Position numbers and translations under genes: made by a program. 64,000 nucleotides of DNA from the NCBI RefSeq assembly GCF_020520425.1, contig NC_079490.1:37902723-37966722 (forward strand), given 5' to 3'. Under the pieces are notes generated by a model that searched no databases, was not told the origin of the DNA, and worked only from the letters and a program-made list of their open reading frames with translations. The DNA comes from Spinacia oleracea (Eukaryota > Streptophyta > Magnoliopsida > Caryophyllales > Amaranthaceae). Positions 11,322 through 21,409 of the stretch are shown here, piece by piece (position 1 is the stretch's first letter; every line of letters starts with the position of its first letter).

Positions 11322-12686
11322 ATGGCACAAACACGGAAGCAATCTAAGCGCTCCAACAATGGTGGGAACTCGAAAAAGGCTTCACAACATAGTAAGAAGA
11401 AAGCTACGGCATCTGGACACAAAGCAGATGCTACAATGGTGATAAATGATTGCACCTCTGAACTTTCGGATTCATACCCAGATGATCAATGTGCGGATTT
11501 CAATGAAATTTTGACCCCAAAGTCAGCGCTTCACCATCTACAACAACAATCTCAAGTCAGAAACGACATGAATGCTTGGTTAAATGGCCTTAGCAATGGT
11601 AAGGATATTCGAACCCATTTCCAATCAAATTCTAGAATTGGCGGGAATGTGATTAGGAATCTAAATGATGAAATTACTGTTAATGATGATCATCATAACA
11701 CAATTCTTGAAGATAATCTGGACTATAATACTGAACAACCCAATATTATTCAAATCGAATTTGATGACATTAAAGAAGAAGTGGAATATTGGGAATCAGC
11801 TGTTGTATGCTATGTGTTGGGTGCAAATCCTCCACAGAATGTCATGGAAGGTTATGTGAGGAGAATTTGGGGAAAACTGGGGGCGGACAAGGTATCAATG
11901 GTAGGGAGAGGCATTTACTTGGTGCGTTTCACTACTATGGAGAATTGCCAAAAAGTTATCAATAGGGGATTTCAATTCTTTGATGGTAAACCTCTGATAA
12001 TCAAACCTTGGACTCCTGATATGGACATGAACAAAACACCAGTTAAAACCTTGCCTATTTGGATCCAACTGCCTGGTCTAGAGGTTAAACACTAGGGAGA
12101 GAAAAGTTTGAACAAGATTGCAGGACAGATTGGGAGGGTGATCAAGGTGGATCAGGCCACTAAGAATAGAGACAAACTTATGTTTGCTAAGATTCTGGTA
12201 GAAGTCTGCATTGACCAACAGTTCCCCTCCATGATTCATTTCTTGAATGAGAAGGGCACCAAAGTTGACCAACAAGTCTACTATGACTGGCTACCTATTA
12301 TGTGTACAGTGTGCAAGGGGATGGGTCATGATCACTCCAAATGCAACAAGAAAAACAGTACTGGGGGAAGGAAGGTGTGGGTTAAGAAAACTGTGCAAAG
12401 TAACCCAACCACCAAGGATACAGAAGTAGTCATTGGGCAAGTCCACCCTGTTAACACCGAGAGAAGTGGTCCAGTGGCAAGACAAGTTGATTCAGAAGGT
12501 TTTGAGCAAGCTGCTAGATTCAGCAAGAGCAAGGGGCAACAATTGAAGCCAGTTGTTACTGGTAACTCTTTTATGGCCCTTGATTGTGAGGATGAGGAGG
12601 ATGGAAGTGAGAATGGTCACATTGCAGATGTGAGGCATGTGGGTTCATTGGGCAGGGGGGTGACATCCCTTTCACCCAATAGATAA
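11322..12686 (+). pseudogene. LINE-1 ORF1 (DUF4283 and CCHC zinc knuckle protein)
   Basis: The likely start is the ATG at 11322 (MAQTRKQSKRSNN), although the frame is open from 11166. Residues ~150-260 carry the DUF4283-type RNA-binding fold found in plant L1 ORF1 (VCYVLGANPPQNVMEGYVRR, then FDGKPLIIKPWTPDMD). A canonical CX2CX4HX4C knuckle, CTVCKGMGHDHSKC, follows. A TAG at 12093-12095 interrupts the frame after EVKH, and the same frame resumes with GEKSLNKIAGQIG. ORF1 ends with TAA at 12684-12686, 4 bp before the ORF2 ATG. In plant L1s this protein coats the template RNA. Confidence 0.8.
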
Positions 12687-12690
12687 GATC

Positions 12691-15600
12691 ATGTGTTGGA
12701 ATGTAAGGGGTCTGAACAGGCATGAGAAACAGAAAGAAGTGAGATACATGATTCAATCTCACAACATTAAGCTGTTCAGTCTCCTTGAAACAAGGGAAAA
12801 GGCTTCCAAAATGGGTAGTATATACCTTAACTTGTGTCCTAATTGGTGTTTTACCACAAACCCGAGTTTCCATAATAATGGAAGGATTATCTTAGCTTGG
12901 GATCCTGATGCTTTCACAGTGAACATTATTCACATGGGCAGTCAACTCATTCATTGTATGATCACACCTAGAACCTTTGGAGACCAGTTTTTTGCTTCTT
13001 TTGTTTATGGTATGAACACTCCTTTGGAGAGAGAGGAGCTTTGGTCCTCTCTTGCAGCTCTCACCAGCAACACTGCTTGGATTATAATGGGTGACTTCAA
13101 TGCCATTATGAATATGGAGGACAGAGTGGGAGCAGCTGTCAGAACTGCTGACATTATGCCCATGAGACAATGTATGGCAAGATGCAAGCTCACTGAAGTT
13201 AAAACCATGGGTAGACACTTTACTTGGACCAATAAGCAAGAAGGGGTTGATAGAGTTTTCTCTAGGATTGACAGAGTTCTAGCCAATGAAGCTTGGGGGG
13301 ACTTGTTTGATGGTGCTGAAGCTACTTTCCTTCCTGAGGGAACCTTTGACCATTGCCCAATGATCTTGACTACTTTTCTGTCCCAACAATAGAAGAAACC
13401 CTTCAGGTTCTACAATATGTGGGTTCTTTCACCAGATTTCCTACCAATAGTTGAAAGAAACTGGAGAAACTATGTGTATGGGTGCCACATGTTCAGAATA
13501 GTCACTAAATTAAAATGGATCAAACAGGATCTGAAGCAACTGAACAAAGGTGGATTCAGTTCAGTGGAAGCTGATCAACTAAAACTTTAAAAAGAACTGG
13601 CAGAAATTCAAGAGAAAATGCATGCTAACCCTTCTGACCCCCTCCTTGCTTCAGAAGATAAAGAGATAGCTGCCTCTTTCAAGCTTGCTCACAAAAAATA
13701 TCTTTCTTTCCTGCATCAAACTGCTAAGCTACACTGGCTGGAACATGGAGATGAGAATACCAAAGCTTTTCACCAAAGCATTAAACAGAGAAGGAAACAT
13801 AATCAGATTCATTCTATCCAGCAAATTGATGGTACTTGGGTCTATTCCCCTAATGAGGTTCAAACAGCCTTCACCGACTTCTATGGTAATCTGTTTTGTT
13901 CTAACATGACTAAAAGAGCTCATGTTGACCCCAACATCATGGATAGAGGTCCAAGACTCAGTGAGGAGAAAAAAATGAAGCTAGGCTGTAACTTCACTTT
14001 GGAAGATGTCAAAAGAGTTCTGCACTCCATTCTAAATAATAAAGCACCTGGTTTAGATGGCTTTAGTAGCCAGTTTTTCAAAGCTTCCTGGGATGTGCTC
14101 AAACATGCTCTGTATGCAGCCATCATGGACTTTTTCAAAACAGCTAAGATCCTAAATGAGGTAAATGTCACTTCTATCACTTTGGTCCAAAAGTGAATGT
14201 TCCTGCCTCAGTTGGTGATTTCAGACCCATTGCATGCTGTAGTGTAATTTATAAATGCATTTCCAAGTTGTTGTGTGAAAAACTAGGTTCTGTGCTTCCT
14301 GATGTGATCTCCAACACCCAGGGTGCCTTTGTTTCTGGAAGATCCATATTGCATAATGTGATGGTGTGTCAAGATATCATCAAAATGTATAGAAGTAGCC
14401 AGAAACAGCCAAATTGCTTCATGAAACTGGATCTTAGGAAGGCTTATGATACTGTTGAATGGGGGTTTATTGCTGAAGTCATGACTGACTTGGGGTTCCC
14501 TGATCACTTCATTAAGTTAATCATGACTTGTCTTTAATTTCCACCACTCAGTACTCTCTCTTGTTAAATGGTGTCCCCTCTAAGCTGATTCACCCAAAAA
14601 GGGGGCTGAGACAGGGTGACCCCCTTTCCCCCTTTTGTTCACCCTATGCATGGAGTACTTCTCCATGGCAATGGTTGCAGTTGGTGAACACCCTGATTTC
14701 ATGTTCCACTCCAGATGCAAAAGGATGAGCCTCAACCATCCTTGTTTTGCTGATGATCTCCTCATCTTTTGTAAAGGAGACCATAAGTCTGTTCAACTCA
14801 TTATGGATGTCCTGAAAACTTTCTCTGACACCACTGGCCTTTCTGTTAATCCCTCTAAATCATCTATGTACTGATGTGGCCTTACTGATGCTGAGATCTA
14901 TAGCTTCACTCAGTTGACTGGTTTCTCCCTTGGCTCACTTCCTTTCAAATATCTAGGAGTTCTTGTGAGCTCTAGAAAATTGAAAGCTTGTGACTGTGAC
15001 ATTTTGGTTGATAAGTTAACTCTCAGAATCAAAACATGGAGCTCTAGACATCTCTCCTTTGCTGGCAGAGCTCAATTGATTCATTATGTTCTCATGAGCA
15101 TTAGTGTGTATTGGTCCCAACTTTTCATCTTTCCTACCTCAGTTCTCAAAAGGATTAATGCTATTTGCAGATCCTTTTTCTGGTTTGGCACCCATGATGA
15201 TAGCAGACCAGGTGCTGTTGCTTGGGGGAATGTGTGCCTTCCTAAATCTCAAGGAGGTCTGGGTTTTAGGAACCTTCTCTTGTGGAATCAAATAGCTGTT
15301 GCCAAACAAGCATGGGCTGTGGCACAAAAGCATGATAACCTTTGGGTCAAATGGGTCCATTCATTCTATGTGAAAGATAAAAACTGGACACTCTTCACTG
15401 CCCCTGCAGCTGCTAGTTGGGTAGTCAAGTTTGTCTGTCAAGCAAAGCAGTTTTGTTTTGAGCTGCTACATTCAGTTCAGTGGCTCAATGCTCCTAAGTT
15501 CTCCATTAGAGAAATGTATCACGTACACTCTCAGGGAACAGGGGGTAAGGTTCCATGGCAACCTTTTGTATGGAACAGGTATACAATTCCTAAGCATAGA

Positions 15601-16050
15601 ATCATTCTATGGCTCATTATTCTAGACAGGTTAAAGACAAAGTCTAGACTCCATCAGTTTGGCATTGGTGATGATAACCTGTGCGCAGTTTGTGGCTCCT
15701 CTCCTGAAACTGTCCCTCATCTCTTCTTTGACTGTCATTTCAGTTCAGCATGCAGGGAGATAGTTATGACTTGGTTGGGTTACCACTCCAGCAGAAACTC
15801 TGTCTATCCACTTCTAAATTGGGTCCAGAGATATACCAAAGGGAAATTCAAGAAAACTGTGTGCTTTACTGCCATTGCTAGCCTTGTCTACAATGTGTGG
15901 AAAGCTAGGAATGAGGCTGTTTGGGCTCTTAAAGTGCCCACAATTAGTGCTGTCATCAATCAGATAAAGTTTGAAGTCAAGCACAGAGTGCAGCAACTGT
16001 TGAGTGCAAAAGTCTGTACTAGAGATAAGGATTGGCTGAATTCTTTGTAA
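12691..16050 (+). pseudogene. LINE-1 ORF2 (AP endonuclease, reverse transcriptase, zf-RVT)
   Basis: Starts MCWNVRGLN, the usual beginning of the exonuclease/endonuclease/phosphatase domain; GDFNAIMN and FDHCPMIL mark its catalytic region. RT motifs follow in order: NKAPGLDGF, KLDLRKAYDTVEW, KRGLRQGDPLSPF and FADDLLIF. The zinc-binding RT-associated region near the end has CAVCGSSPETVPHLFFDC. Damage: in-frame stops at 13390-13392 and 13588-13590, frameshifts near 14190, 14535 and 14635, and another stop at about 14872. The last segment (14914-16050) is open for 378 codons. No C-terminal RNase H domain is seen. It cannot make a working enzyme. Confidence 0.85.
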
Positions 16051-16201
16051 TTGTTGTAGTTGGGGTCAGTTAGGCTAGTTTTCTCTAGCCCTTAGTTGCT
16101 TGGTCTCTCTTGGTTGCTATTTTGGCTCCCAGAAAGTTCCTTAGTTTGTAAAACTGTTTTCTTGTGATTAATATATTGCCTCTCTTGCTTGCCAAAAAAA
16201 A
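16051..16201 (+). other. LINE-1 3' UTR and poly(A)
   Basis: About 150 bp of noncoding sequence after the ORF2 stop, ending 'cttgcttgcc' followed by an A-run. It supports plus-strand orientation and a retroposed 3' end. Confidence 0.7.
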
Positions 16202-16413
16202 TAAGATAGGTAAGGTAGTATATAAAATATCAAAAAATAATACAAAGCACAATGTAAAGAACATAAACAAAACTTTAATTTACGGAAGACTTTTCAATTA
16301 CTTAAAGGCATGCTCTAAAAACAAAGTTTACCCATTTATCCCTAATACTTTCTTACTCTTCCACGTAACTTAATTATATATTTTATGAATTGAGTCTTTT
16401 TTTTGCACTGAAC
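16202..16413. other. AT-rich spacer
   Basis: Short AT-rich stretch between LINE-1 and the next retroposon. No gene or repeat structure is visible apart from poly(T) tracts. Confidence 0.5.
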
Positions 16414-17039
16414 TAATTAACCATATACGGCTCTCCTCTCTCTCCTCCAAACTCTAGCCTCCATTGGTAATTTTTGAGGGGCTTCTATAGGTTTAACCGG
16501 TGGAAAGCCCCAATTGCTTTGTTTTCTTGTGTTCTTTTCTTTAGTTTTTGTTTTGTAGGTCTAATAATGCGTCCTCCTCCAGACAGGACCGATTCTCCCT
16601 TGAAAGACAGGGTTTTTTCTCCTTTCTTTTCGAAAGGTTTTCTGCTTTTGGGTGGGTATCGAGTCGAGTCGAGGGGTGTTGTTTATGTATTTCATGGTGG
16701 AAATTGTGTTGTTTCTATGATGTATGCACTTTGAAGATCAAAATCAATCCGGCCTATGAAGCAAATTCAATTTTCAAGATGACTATAAGTTTACAACGAG
16801 GTCCTCCATACAACGGAAAGATGCTTTGACATCAAAGTTATTTCATGGCTACACATATACCATGATTCCGGAGCCATTCTTCAGTATTTGCTCATTTAGT
16901 TATTTGGAAAAAAGAATTTGTTATTGTATTTTAGATTTGTTCTTGTTCTTGTTTAGGGAAAAATTTGATTGTAGATACCGTATGGCTTTATTTTAATGAA
17001 ATTTTACCTTACCCGTCAAAAAAAAAAATAATTAACCAT
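16414..17039 (+). mobile_element. Short poly(A) retroposon with 11-bp target duplication
   Basis: TAATTAACCAT occurs at 16414-16424 and again at 17029-17039, directly after a poly(A) run (17018-17028). The 604-bp insert starts with a pyrimidine-rich CTCTCCTCTCTCTCC and ends 'gaaattttaccttacccgtc' plus poly(A), which looks like a plant L1 3' end. It is either an internally deleted LINE or a retroposed transcript. Overlapping ORFs of 86 and 93 codons match no family I know. Confidence 0.75.
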
Positions 17040-17124
17040 GATATAACCATATTCATAACCAAAAAAAAGTAAAAAAAATGATCACCCTTTATTCTACACG
17101 GCTACACCCCGTTTAAATAATATA

Positions 17125-17347
17125 CTAGTTTAGGGCCCGGACAATGCCTCGGGTTCTAACATAAATTTTATCTTTTATATTGATTTTTAATTTATTAGTA
17201 TTTTTTAAGTTGAGATAATATAAGTCCGGTCAAAATAAGTCCAATAGAATAAAATCTAATGTTTTTGGGTGGCAAATTATTTGTTCACTTAACAATTAGG
17301 TGGCGTGGCAGAAACATTATTTATTATAAATATATAAGAGTAGTGGA
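17125..17347 (-). mobile_element. Small non-autonomous Helitron
   Basis: Minus strand: begins TCCACTACTCTTATATAT after an A, ends with a CCCG...CGGG hairpin then 'ccctaaactag' and a T. Insertion between A and T and a 3' hairpin before CTAG are Helitron hallmarks. It has no Rep/helicase ORF and is 223 bp long. Confidence 0.5.
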
Positions 17348-17576
17348 TTAATGTGAAAATTATAACCGTTCCTTGATTATTTTATGTTATATAATGGTGT
17401 AACAAGTAGTACATTTTAGAGGTTGGCTACATCGCAGTTTACCAGCGGCTTTTTTGCTCATATCCAGGGGCAAAATCATCTTTTTACTTAATTAGTTGAA
17501 AAGTCAAACAAAGTACTAAGTATCGGAAATAAATGACAGTATTCAATACAACAATGACAACATTTATACAAACAAT

Positions 17577-17762
17577 GACAGAGTATATGTAACACGTTTA
17601 TCCAGTCATTTAAGTGGTCCCTTTACTATTTTTGTTTCATTTCATTTTCTTCTTTTTGGATGATTATGACAGAGAGTATATGTAACACATTTATCCAGTC
17701 ATTTAAGTGGTCCCTTTACTATTTTTGTTTCATTTCGTTTTCTTCAATTTTTGAATGATTAT
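17577..17762. repeat. Tandem duplication of ~91-94 bp
   Basis: Two consecutive copies, each running from 'gacagagtatatgtaacac' through 'ccagtcatttaagtggtccc' to 'gatgattatgac' or 'gaatgattatgac'. They differ at a few positions and by a 2-bp insertion. The pair lies within the inverted-repeat element. Confidence 0.85.
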
Positions 17763-17826
17763 GACAAACTTTAATACAACAATGACAGTATATACACAAT
17801 AATGACAGTATTTATCTAACCTTTGA

Positions 17827-17834
17827 TATTATAT
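17827..17834 (+). promoter_or_regulatory. Candidate TATA box for the BAHD gene
   Basis: 'attatata' in the context gatattatatagcaag lies about 195 bp upstream of the start codon, at a distance compatible with a normal plant 5' UTR. A second TATA-like 'tatttataaa' near 18015 is too close to the ATG to be used with this start. Candidate by position only; it falls inside the inverted-repeat element. Confidence 0.35.
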
Positions 17835-18028
17835 AGCAAGTTCGCAACATTTTTACCATTTATTTAAGGGGTGGGCCATCATTATAATTTATTTTCTTTT
17901 CTCTTTTTTTTGTGGGTATGGGGCAGATATATCGCTGGTGAACTGCGATGTATCCTCCCTCTTTTATTTTAGGCACCACAACATAAATTCCGGAATTTTG
18001 AGAGAATAGATAGTATTTATAAAAAATA

Positions 18029-19384
18029 ATGTCACCAGTACCAGTGAAGCTCATATCAGAATGCTTCGTCCGACCGGAATCGGAGTCGGAAAAATACCAT
18101 TACCTAAGTCCTTTAGCATTAAAATTGCTGTGGTTAGGTAACACACAATATGGTATCCTATTCCTTACCTCAACATCGAAATCAAAATTCTTTAACAAAC
18201 TTAAAGTCTCTCTTTCTCATGCCCTTGTCCATTTCTACCCCTTGGGTGGCCGTCTAGTGAGTAAAAACGACGAAGAAGGTAGTTGCTCTATATTCGTGGA
18301 TTGCCATTCCGGTCCCGGAGCTAGACTCATCCATGCTTCCGCATTAGACATGAGTGTATCAGACATTGTTAACCCATACAATGATGATTATGATGTCCCT
18401 TTGGTGGTGGAATCATTCTTTGATCTCGGTGAAAGACAAGTCAATTACGATGGCCACACGAGGGCTTTGTTGTCGGTTCAGATGACGGAGTTGGCAGATG
18501 GGTTGTTTATCGGATGCTGTATTAACCATTGTGTAGGTGATGGTACATCTTTATCTCTTTTCCTTAATATGTTGTCTCATATATTTGTTGCAGGAGTAGA
18601 CGATGTCACCACTCTACCAAGGTTACCTGTGTTTAAGTCACCTCCGTCGTTATCTGCCGGTTATCCAACCATTAAATTACCATTAATGGAGGCTAATGAC
18701 TTTATAAGCCAATTCGATGAAAGTCAGTTACTAAGAGATGGGATTTTCCCATTCTCAGTTGCTTCAATGGCAAAGCTCAAGTCAAAGGCGAATACCGAGG
18801 CCAATAACACTAGTCCACTAATATCTTCTTTTAAAGCCTTGTGTGGGTTTCTTTGGATATCTATTACTCGTGCTAGAAATTTGTCCTTAGATGAAGAGAC
18901 TACTTTTGCAATCGCTGTTAACATTAGGTCTCGTTTAGACCCGCCATTGTCTCCGGACTTCTTTGCGAACAGCTTTGTGGGAGCCGCTGTCACCGCCAAG
19001 GTGGGTGAGTTGCTCAAAAACGGGTTAGGTTGGGCAGCAATGCTGATCCATGAGGAGGTAGAGAAGGTGGATGATAAAGCTGCACGTCAAGCTTTGGTGT
19101 TGCCTCATGGTAAGACTCCAATAATGGAGTCTCCTGGCTTTATATCGTTTGGACCCAATCGGGTGGTAATAGGTGGTTCACCTTGGTTCGGCTTTTATGG
19201 AGCTGAATTCGGGCTTGGTAAGCCAGTGGCTGTTCGGACCGGATATACCAACAGAGCTGACGGCAAACTAACCGCTATGCCCGGTCGTCATGGCCCGGGT
19301 AGTGTGGATTTGCAAGTAGGGCTTATGCCTCAGTACATGAGTGCTCTCTTATTGGACCAGGAATTCATCAACTACGTTTCTTAA
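18029..19384 (+). CDS. BAHD-family acyltransferase (HXXXD type)
   Basis: A complete single-exon ORF of 451 residues, the usual length for BAHD enzymes, which transfer acyl groups from acyl-CoA to alcohols or amines in the cytosol. The catalytic HXXXD is HCVGD (His167, Asp171) in INHCVGDGTS. The structural DFGWG motif is present as EFGLG (393-397) followed by KPVAVRTG. The N-terminus MSPVPVKLISECFVRP and the ends GSVDLQVGLMPQYMSALL fit the clade of At3g50280-like 'uncharacterised acetyltransferases', which also includes EPS1-like proteins. The frame has no stops and the start is the first ATG. D-to-E and W-to-L changes in DFGWG are mild departures. Substrate cannot be told. It is the only intact host gene I can support. 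Confidence 0.95.
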   Translation: MSPVPVKLISECFVRPESESEKYHYLSPLALKLLWLGNTQYGILFLTSTSKSKFFNKLKVSLSHALVHFYPLGGRLVSKNDEEGSCSIFVDCHSGPGARLIHASALDMSVSDIVNPYNDDYDVPLVVESFFDLGERQVNYDGHTRALLSVQMTELADGLFIGCCINHCVGDGTSLSLFLNMLSHIFVAGVDDVTTLPRLPVFKSPPSLSAGYPTIKLPLMEANDFISQFDESQLLRDGIFPFSVASMAKLKSKANTEANNTSPLISSFKALCGFLWISITRARNLSLDEETTFAIAVNIRSRLDPPLSPDFFANSFVGAAVTAKVGELLKNGLGWAAMLIHEEVEKVDDKAARQALVLPHGKTPIMESPGFISFGPNRVVIGGSPWFGFYGAEFGLGKPVAVRTGYTNRADGKLTAMPGRHGPGSVDLQVGLMPQYMSALLLDQEFINYVS

Positions 19385-19477
19385 AGTTAATTGCTAAGGA
19401 CTAAGGAGTATGTAATTAATTTGCATCTATTTTATTGTTCTTGTTGTATTGCAAGTTTTCAAGTTTGTAACCATTCT

Positions 19478-19483
19478 AATAAA
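19478..19483 (+). terminator. Polyadenylation signal of the BAHD gene
   Basis: AATAAA about 95 bp after the stop codon, preceded by a T-rich, TTGTA-containing stretch (ttgttgtattgcaag) typical of plant 3' ends. Confidence 0.55.
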
Positions 19484-19656
19484 ACGTTATTCTCATCCAT
19501 TTGTTGTTTTGCTTACAAATGAGTCACGAGTGTAATACGAAGTATGGAGTATGTATTATTCTGGTGTGTCGCTATTCGACGTCTTCGTTCGCTAAAAACG
19601 CCCGCGTATTTTACTTGAAATGACGGTTGTACCCTTATAAAATTCTAAATAGTAGA

Positions 19657-19692
<36 letters not shown>

Positions 19693-19769
19693 TCATAACA
19701 GTAATAATATAACAATAACAATAAAAATAATAATGAAGAAATAATAATAATAATAATAATAATAATAAG
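19657..19769. repeat. (AAT)n microsatellite tracts
   Basis: Two AAT/ATA trinucleotide runs (19657-19692 and about 19741-19769) separated by mixed AT-rich sequence. ORFs over them encode only poly-Tyr or poly-Leu. Confidence 0.9.
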
Positions 19770-19992
19770 ATTAAGGGGTCGATTAGGGGAATTGGGGAAT
19801 TGGGGGCGATTAGGGTCGTGCTCAATGGGTGATTAGGGGGGTCCAGGCCGGCGATCCGACAGTGATCGGCGAGGGTTGTTTCCGTGGCCGAGGGCTGCTT
19901 TGGTTAATTCAAGTGAGGAACGTAGCAGGGATATTGAGAAGCAGCAACATTCAGGAGCGATATTCGGATTAGCGTGGGTGTTTGTTGCGCCT

Positions 19993-20153
19993 ATTGCCGC
20001 TTGAAATTAGTGGCTGGTAGCCATGGTGTGCCGCCAGCAAATGGTGGTAACGACCACGGCTCAGCCGCGCCAGATCTGCGACTGAGCCATGGTCGTTTCC
20101 GCCATTTGCTGGCGGCACACCACGGTTACCAACTGCTAAGTTTGAGCGGCAAT
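19993..20153. repeat. Long near-perfect hairpin in the fold-back element
   Basis: The left arm from ATTGCCGCT (19993) through GTGTGCCGCCAGCAAATGG to CGACCACGGCTCAG pairs with the right arm CTGAGCCATGGTCG...CCATTTGCTGGCGGCACAC...AGCGGCAAT (to 20153). The stem is about 75 bp with a few mismatches and a loop of roughly ten bases around 'gccagat'. It is much more GC-rich than its surroundings. Confidence 0.85.
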
Positions 20154-20460
20154 AATATTCGTTTTTTTAAAAAATGTTAAGGTATGCATCATCAACATCA
20201 GAGGCAATCAACAATGCTGTTTAATTTGTTTACTCCGTAAGATTTATGGTGATGAAGATGCTGCTTAATCTTTTGAAATTGATGATGATGATGCTGCTAC
20301 TTAATTTGTTTATCAATTTTGAACTAGATGATGATGATGATTATTTTGTTTATCAATTTTGCTTCCACTTACTAAATACTGATTATGAGTGGCGAGATAT
20401 TTTTATTCTTATTAGTATTCTTGTTATTTTTTCATTTTCGTTACCGATTCGTACTATTGT

Positions 20461-20476
20461 TATTTATTTATTTATT

Positions 20477-20536
<60 letters not shown>

Positions 20537-20537
20537 G
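20461..20537. repeat. (TTTA)n and (ATT)n microsatellite
   Basis: A TTTA run followed by a long uninterrupted ATT run. It mirrors the AAT tracts in the left half of the fold-back element. Confidence 0.9.
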
Positions 20538-20734
20538 TTGGAGGGGTTAAATATCAAAAGGGCAAAATTATATTTTTCTACACTAAACGCGGGCGTTTTT
20601 AGGAAAACACGGACGTCATTTAAAAATCCCCTTATTCTGACCCACTATAATTAAATGTAGAAGACAACAAAACAAAACTTGTGATAGAGAAGAAACCTAG
20701 AGATAACTATGTCAGGAACTCAGGATCATGATTC

Positions 20735-20759
20735 ATACGGAGTAGTAATTACTCCGTAT
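20735..20759. repeat. 25-bp palindrome
   Basis: ATACGGAGT and its complement ACTCCGTAT are separated by a 7-base centre (agtaatt region). This is a short inverted repeat with no nearby gene. Confidence 0.8.
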
Positions 20760-20810
20760 TCAAGACAATCAAATCAAACTTAAAAGTTGCAAAAGGTCTT
20801 GCGCGCACAA

Positions 20811-21095
20811 GGTGTACAATAAATTTATTGTACACCAAGATTACTTTTATGCAGTTTTTTGTAACTTTAACCTATTTTTCTGTAACTTTTATATTATAAA
20901 ATTAAAAATTTGATACATAAACATTTTAAAGGGTTAAATGATTAATTTATACATTATTAGTGATTTTGAAAGAAATAATTTTATTCAAATGAAAAAAATT
21001 ATCATTAAAAAATAGATAACTTTTACATATATAAATGTAACTTTTAAGCATTTTGAGTCAACTTTTACTCCGGTGTACAATATTTATTGTACACC
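20811..21095. mobile_element. Small repeat bounded by two related palindromes
   Basis: A perfect 26-bp palindrome with arms GGTGTACAATAAA/TTTATTGTACACC lies at 20811-20836 and a 24-bp one with arms GGTGTACAATAT/ATATTGTACACC-like at 21072-21095. The ~235 bp between them is AT-rich with 'gtaacttt' and 'aacttttac' words on both sides. This looks like a MITE whose ends are themselves palindromes. Confidence 0.55.
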
Positions 21096-21409
21096 TATTA
21101 TAAATAAGAATTTGTGTAAAAGTTGTGATAGAGTACCGCTACTGCTCGCTGTACAACATTAATTGCATCCACTACATTCATTGTCAGTGACGGGTCTAAA
21201 AATTTAGAAATGGGGTACGAAATTAGACTCGATAAAAAAAAAAAAATTCGACAATACGGAGAAACATTTTCCCGTTAAAAGTTGAGCTGAAAATTCATTC
21301 CACTATTTTTTTAATCTTATATTTATACTCATTCCCCTAACAATGATGTACTAGTAATAATTGAGCTAGATATAACGATAGTACTGGTAATAATTTAATT
21401 AACAATTAA

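Larger units (their letters stand above)
11281..16201 (+). mobile_element. LINE-1, decayed L1-type non-LTR retrotransposon
   Basis: Two ORFs in L1 order (nucleic-acid-binding ORF1, then endonuclease/RT ORF2), a short 3' UTR and a poly(A) at about 16193-16201 preceded by CTTGCTTGCC. That terminus is shared with LINE-2 (TTACTTGCC plus poly(A)). An 8-bp TAAGATAG occurs at 11234-11241 and again right after the poly(A) at 16202-16209 and may be a degraded target duplication. Several stops and frameshifts make it inactive. Confidence 0.85.
17419..17957. mobile_element. Inverted-repeat element upstream of the BAHD gene
   Basis: The 20-mer TACATCGCAGTTTACCAGCG at 17428-17447 is repeated in inverted form at 17933-17952 with one mismatch, and the repeats extend outwards to GAGG/CCTC. 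The ~540-bp unit has no ORF and ends about 70 bp before the BAHD start codon. Superfamily is unknown; I could not find a clear target duplication. It contains a 91-bp tandem duplication and many ACAATGACA words. Confidence 0.65.
19578..20616. mobile_element. Fold-back element with inverted termini
   Basis: The left end has GACGTC, then after a few bases CTAAAAACGCCCGCGT (to 19607). The right end carries the complement, ACGCGGGCGTTTTTAG...GACGTC (about 20588-20616). Inside, (AAT)n tracts on the left mirror (ATT)n tracts on the right around a central 161-bp hairpin. No transposase ORF. The whole ~1.04 kb unit can fold on itself. Flanking duplications are not evident. It starts ~190 bp after the BAHD stop codon. 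Confidence 0.65.

Noticed and set aside
20246..20654. Hydrophobic ORFs of 89 and 118 codons
   Set aside because: They run through ATT/TTTA microsatellites within the fold-back element and encode poly-Ile/Leu.
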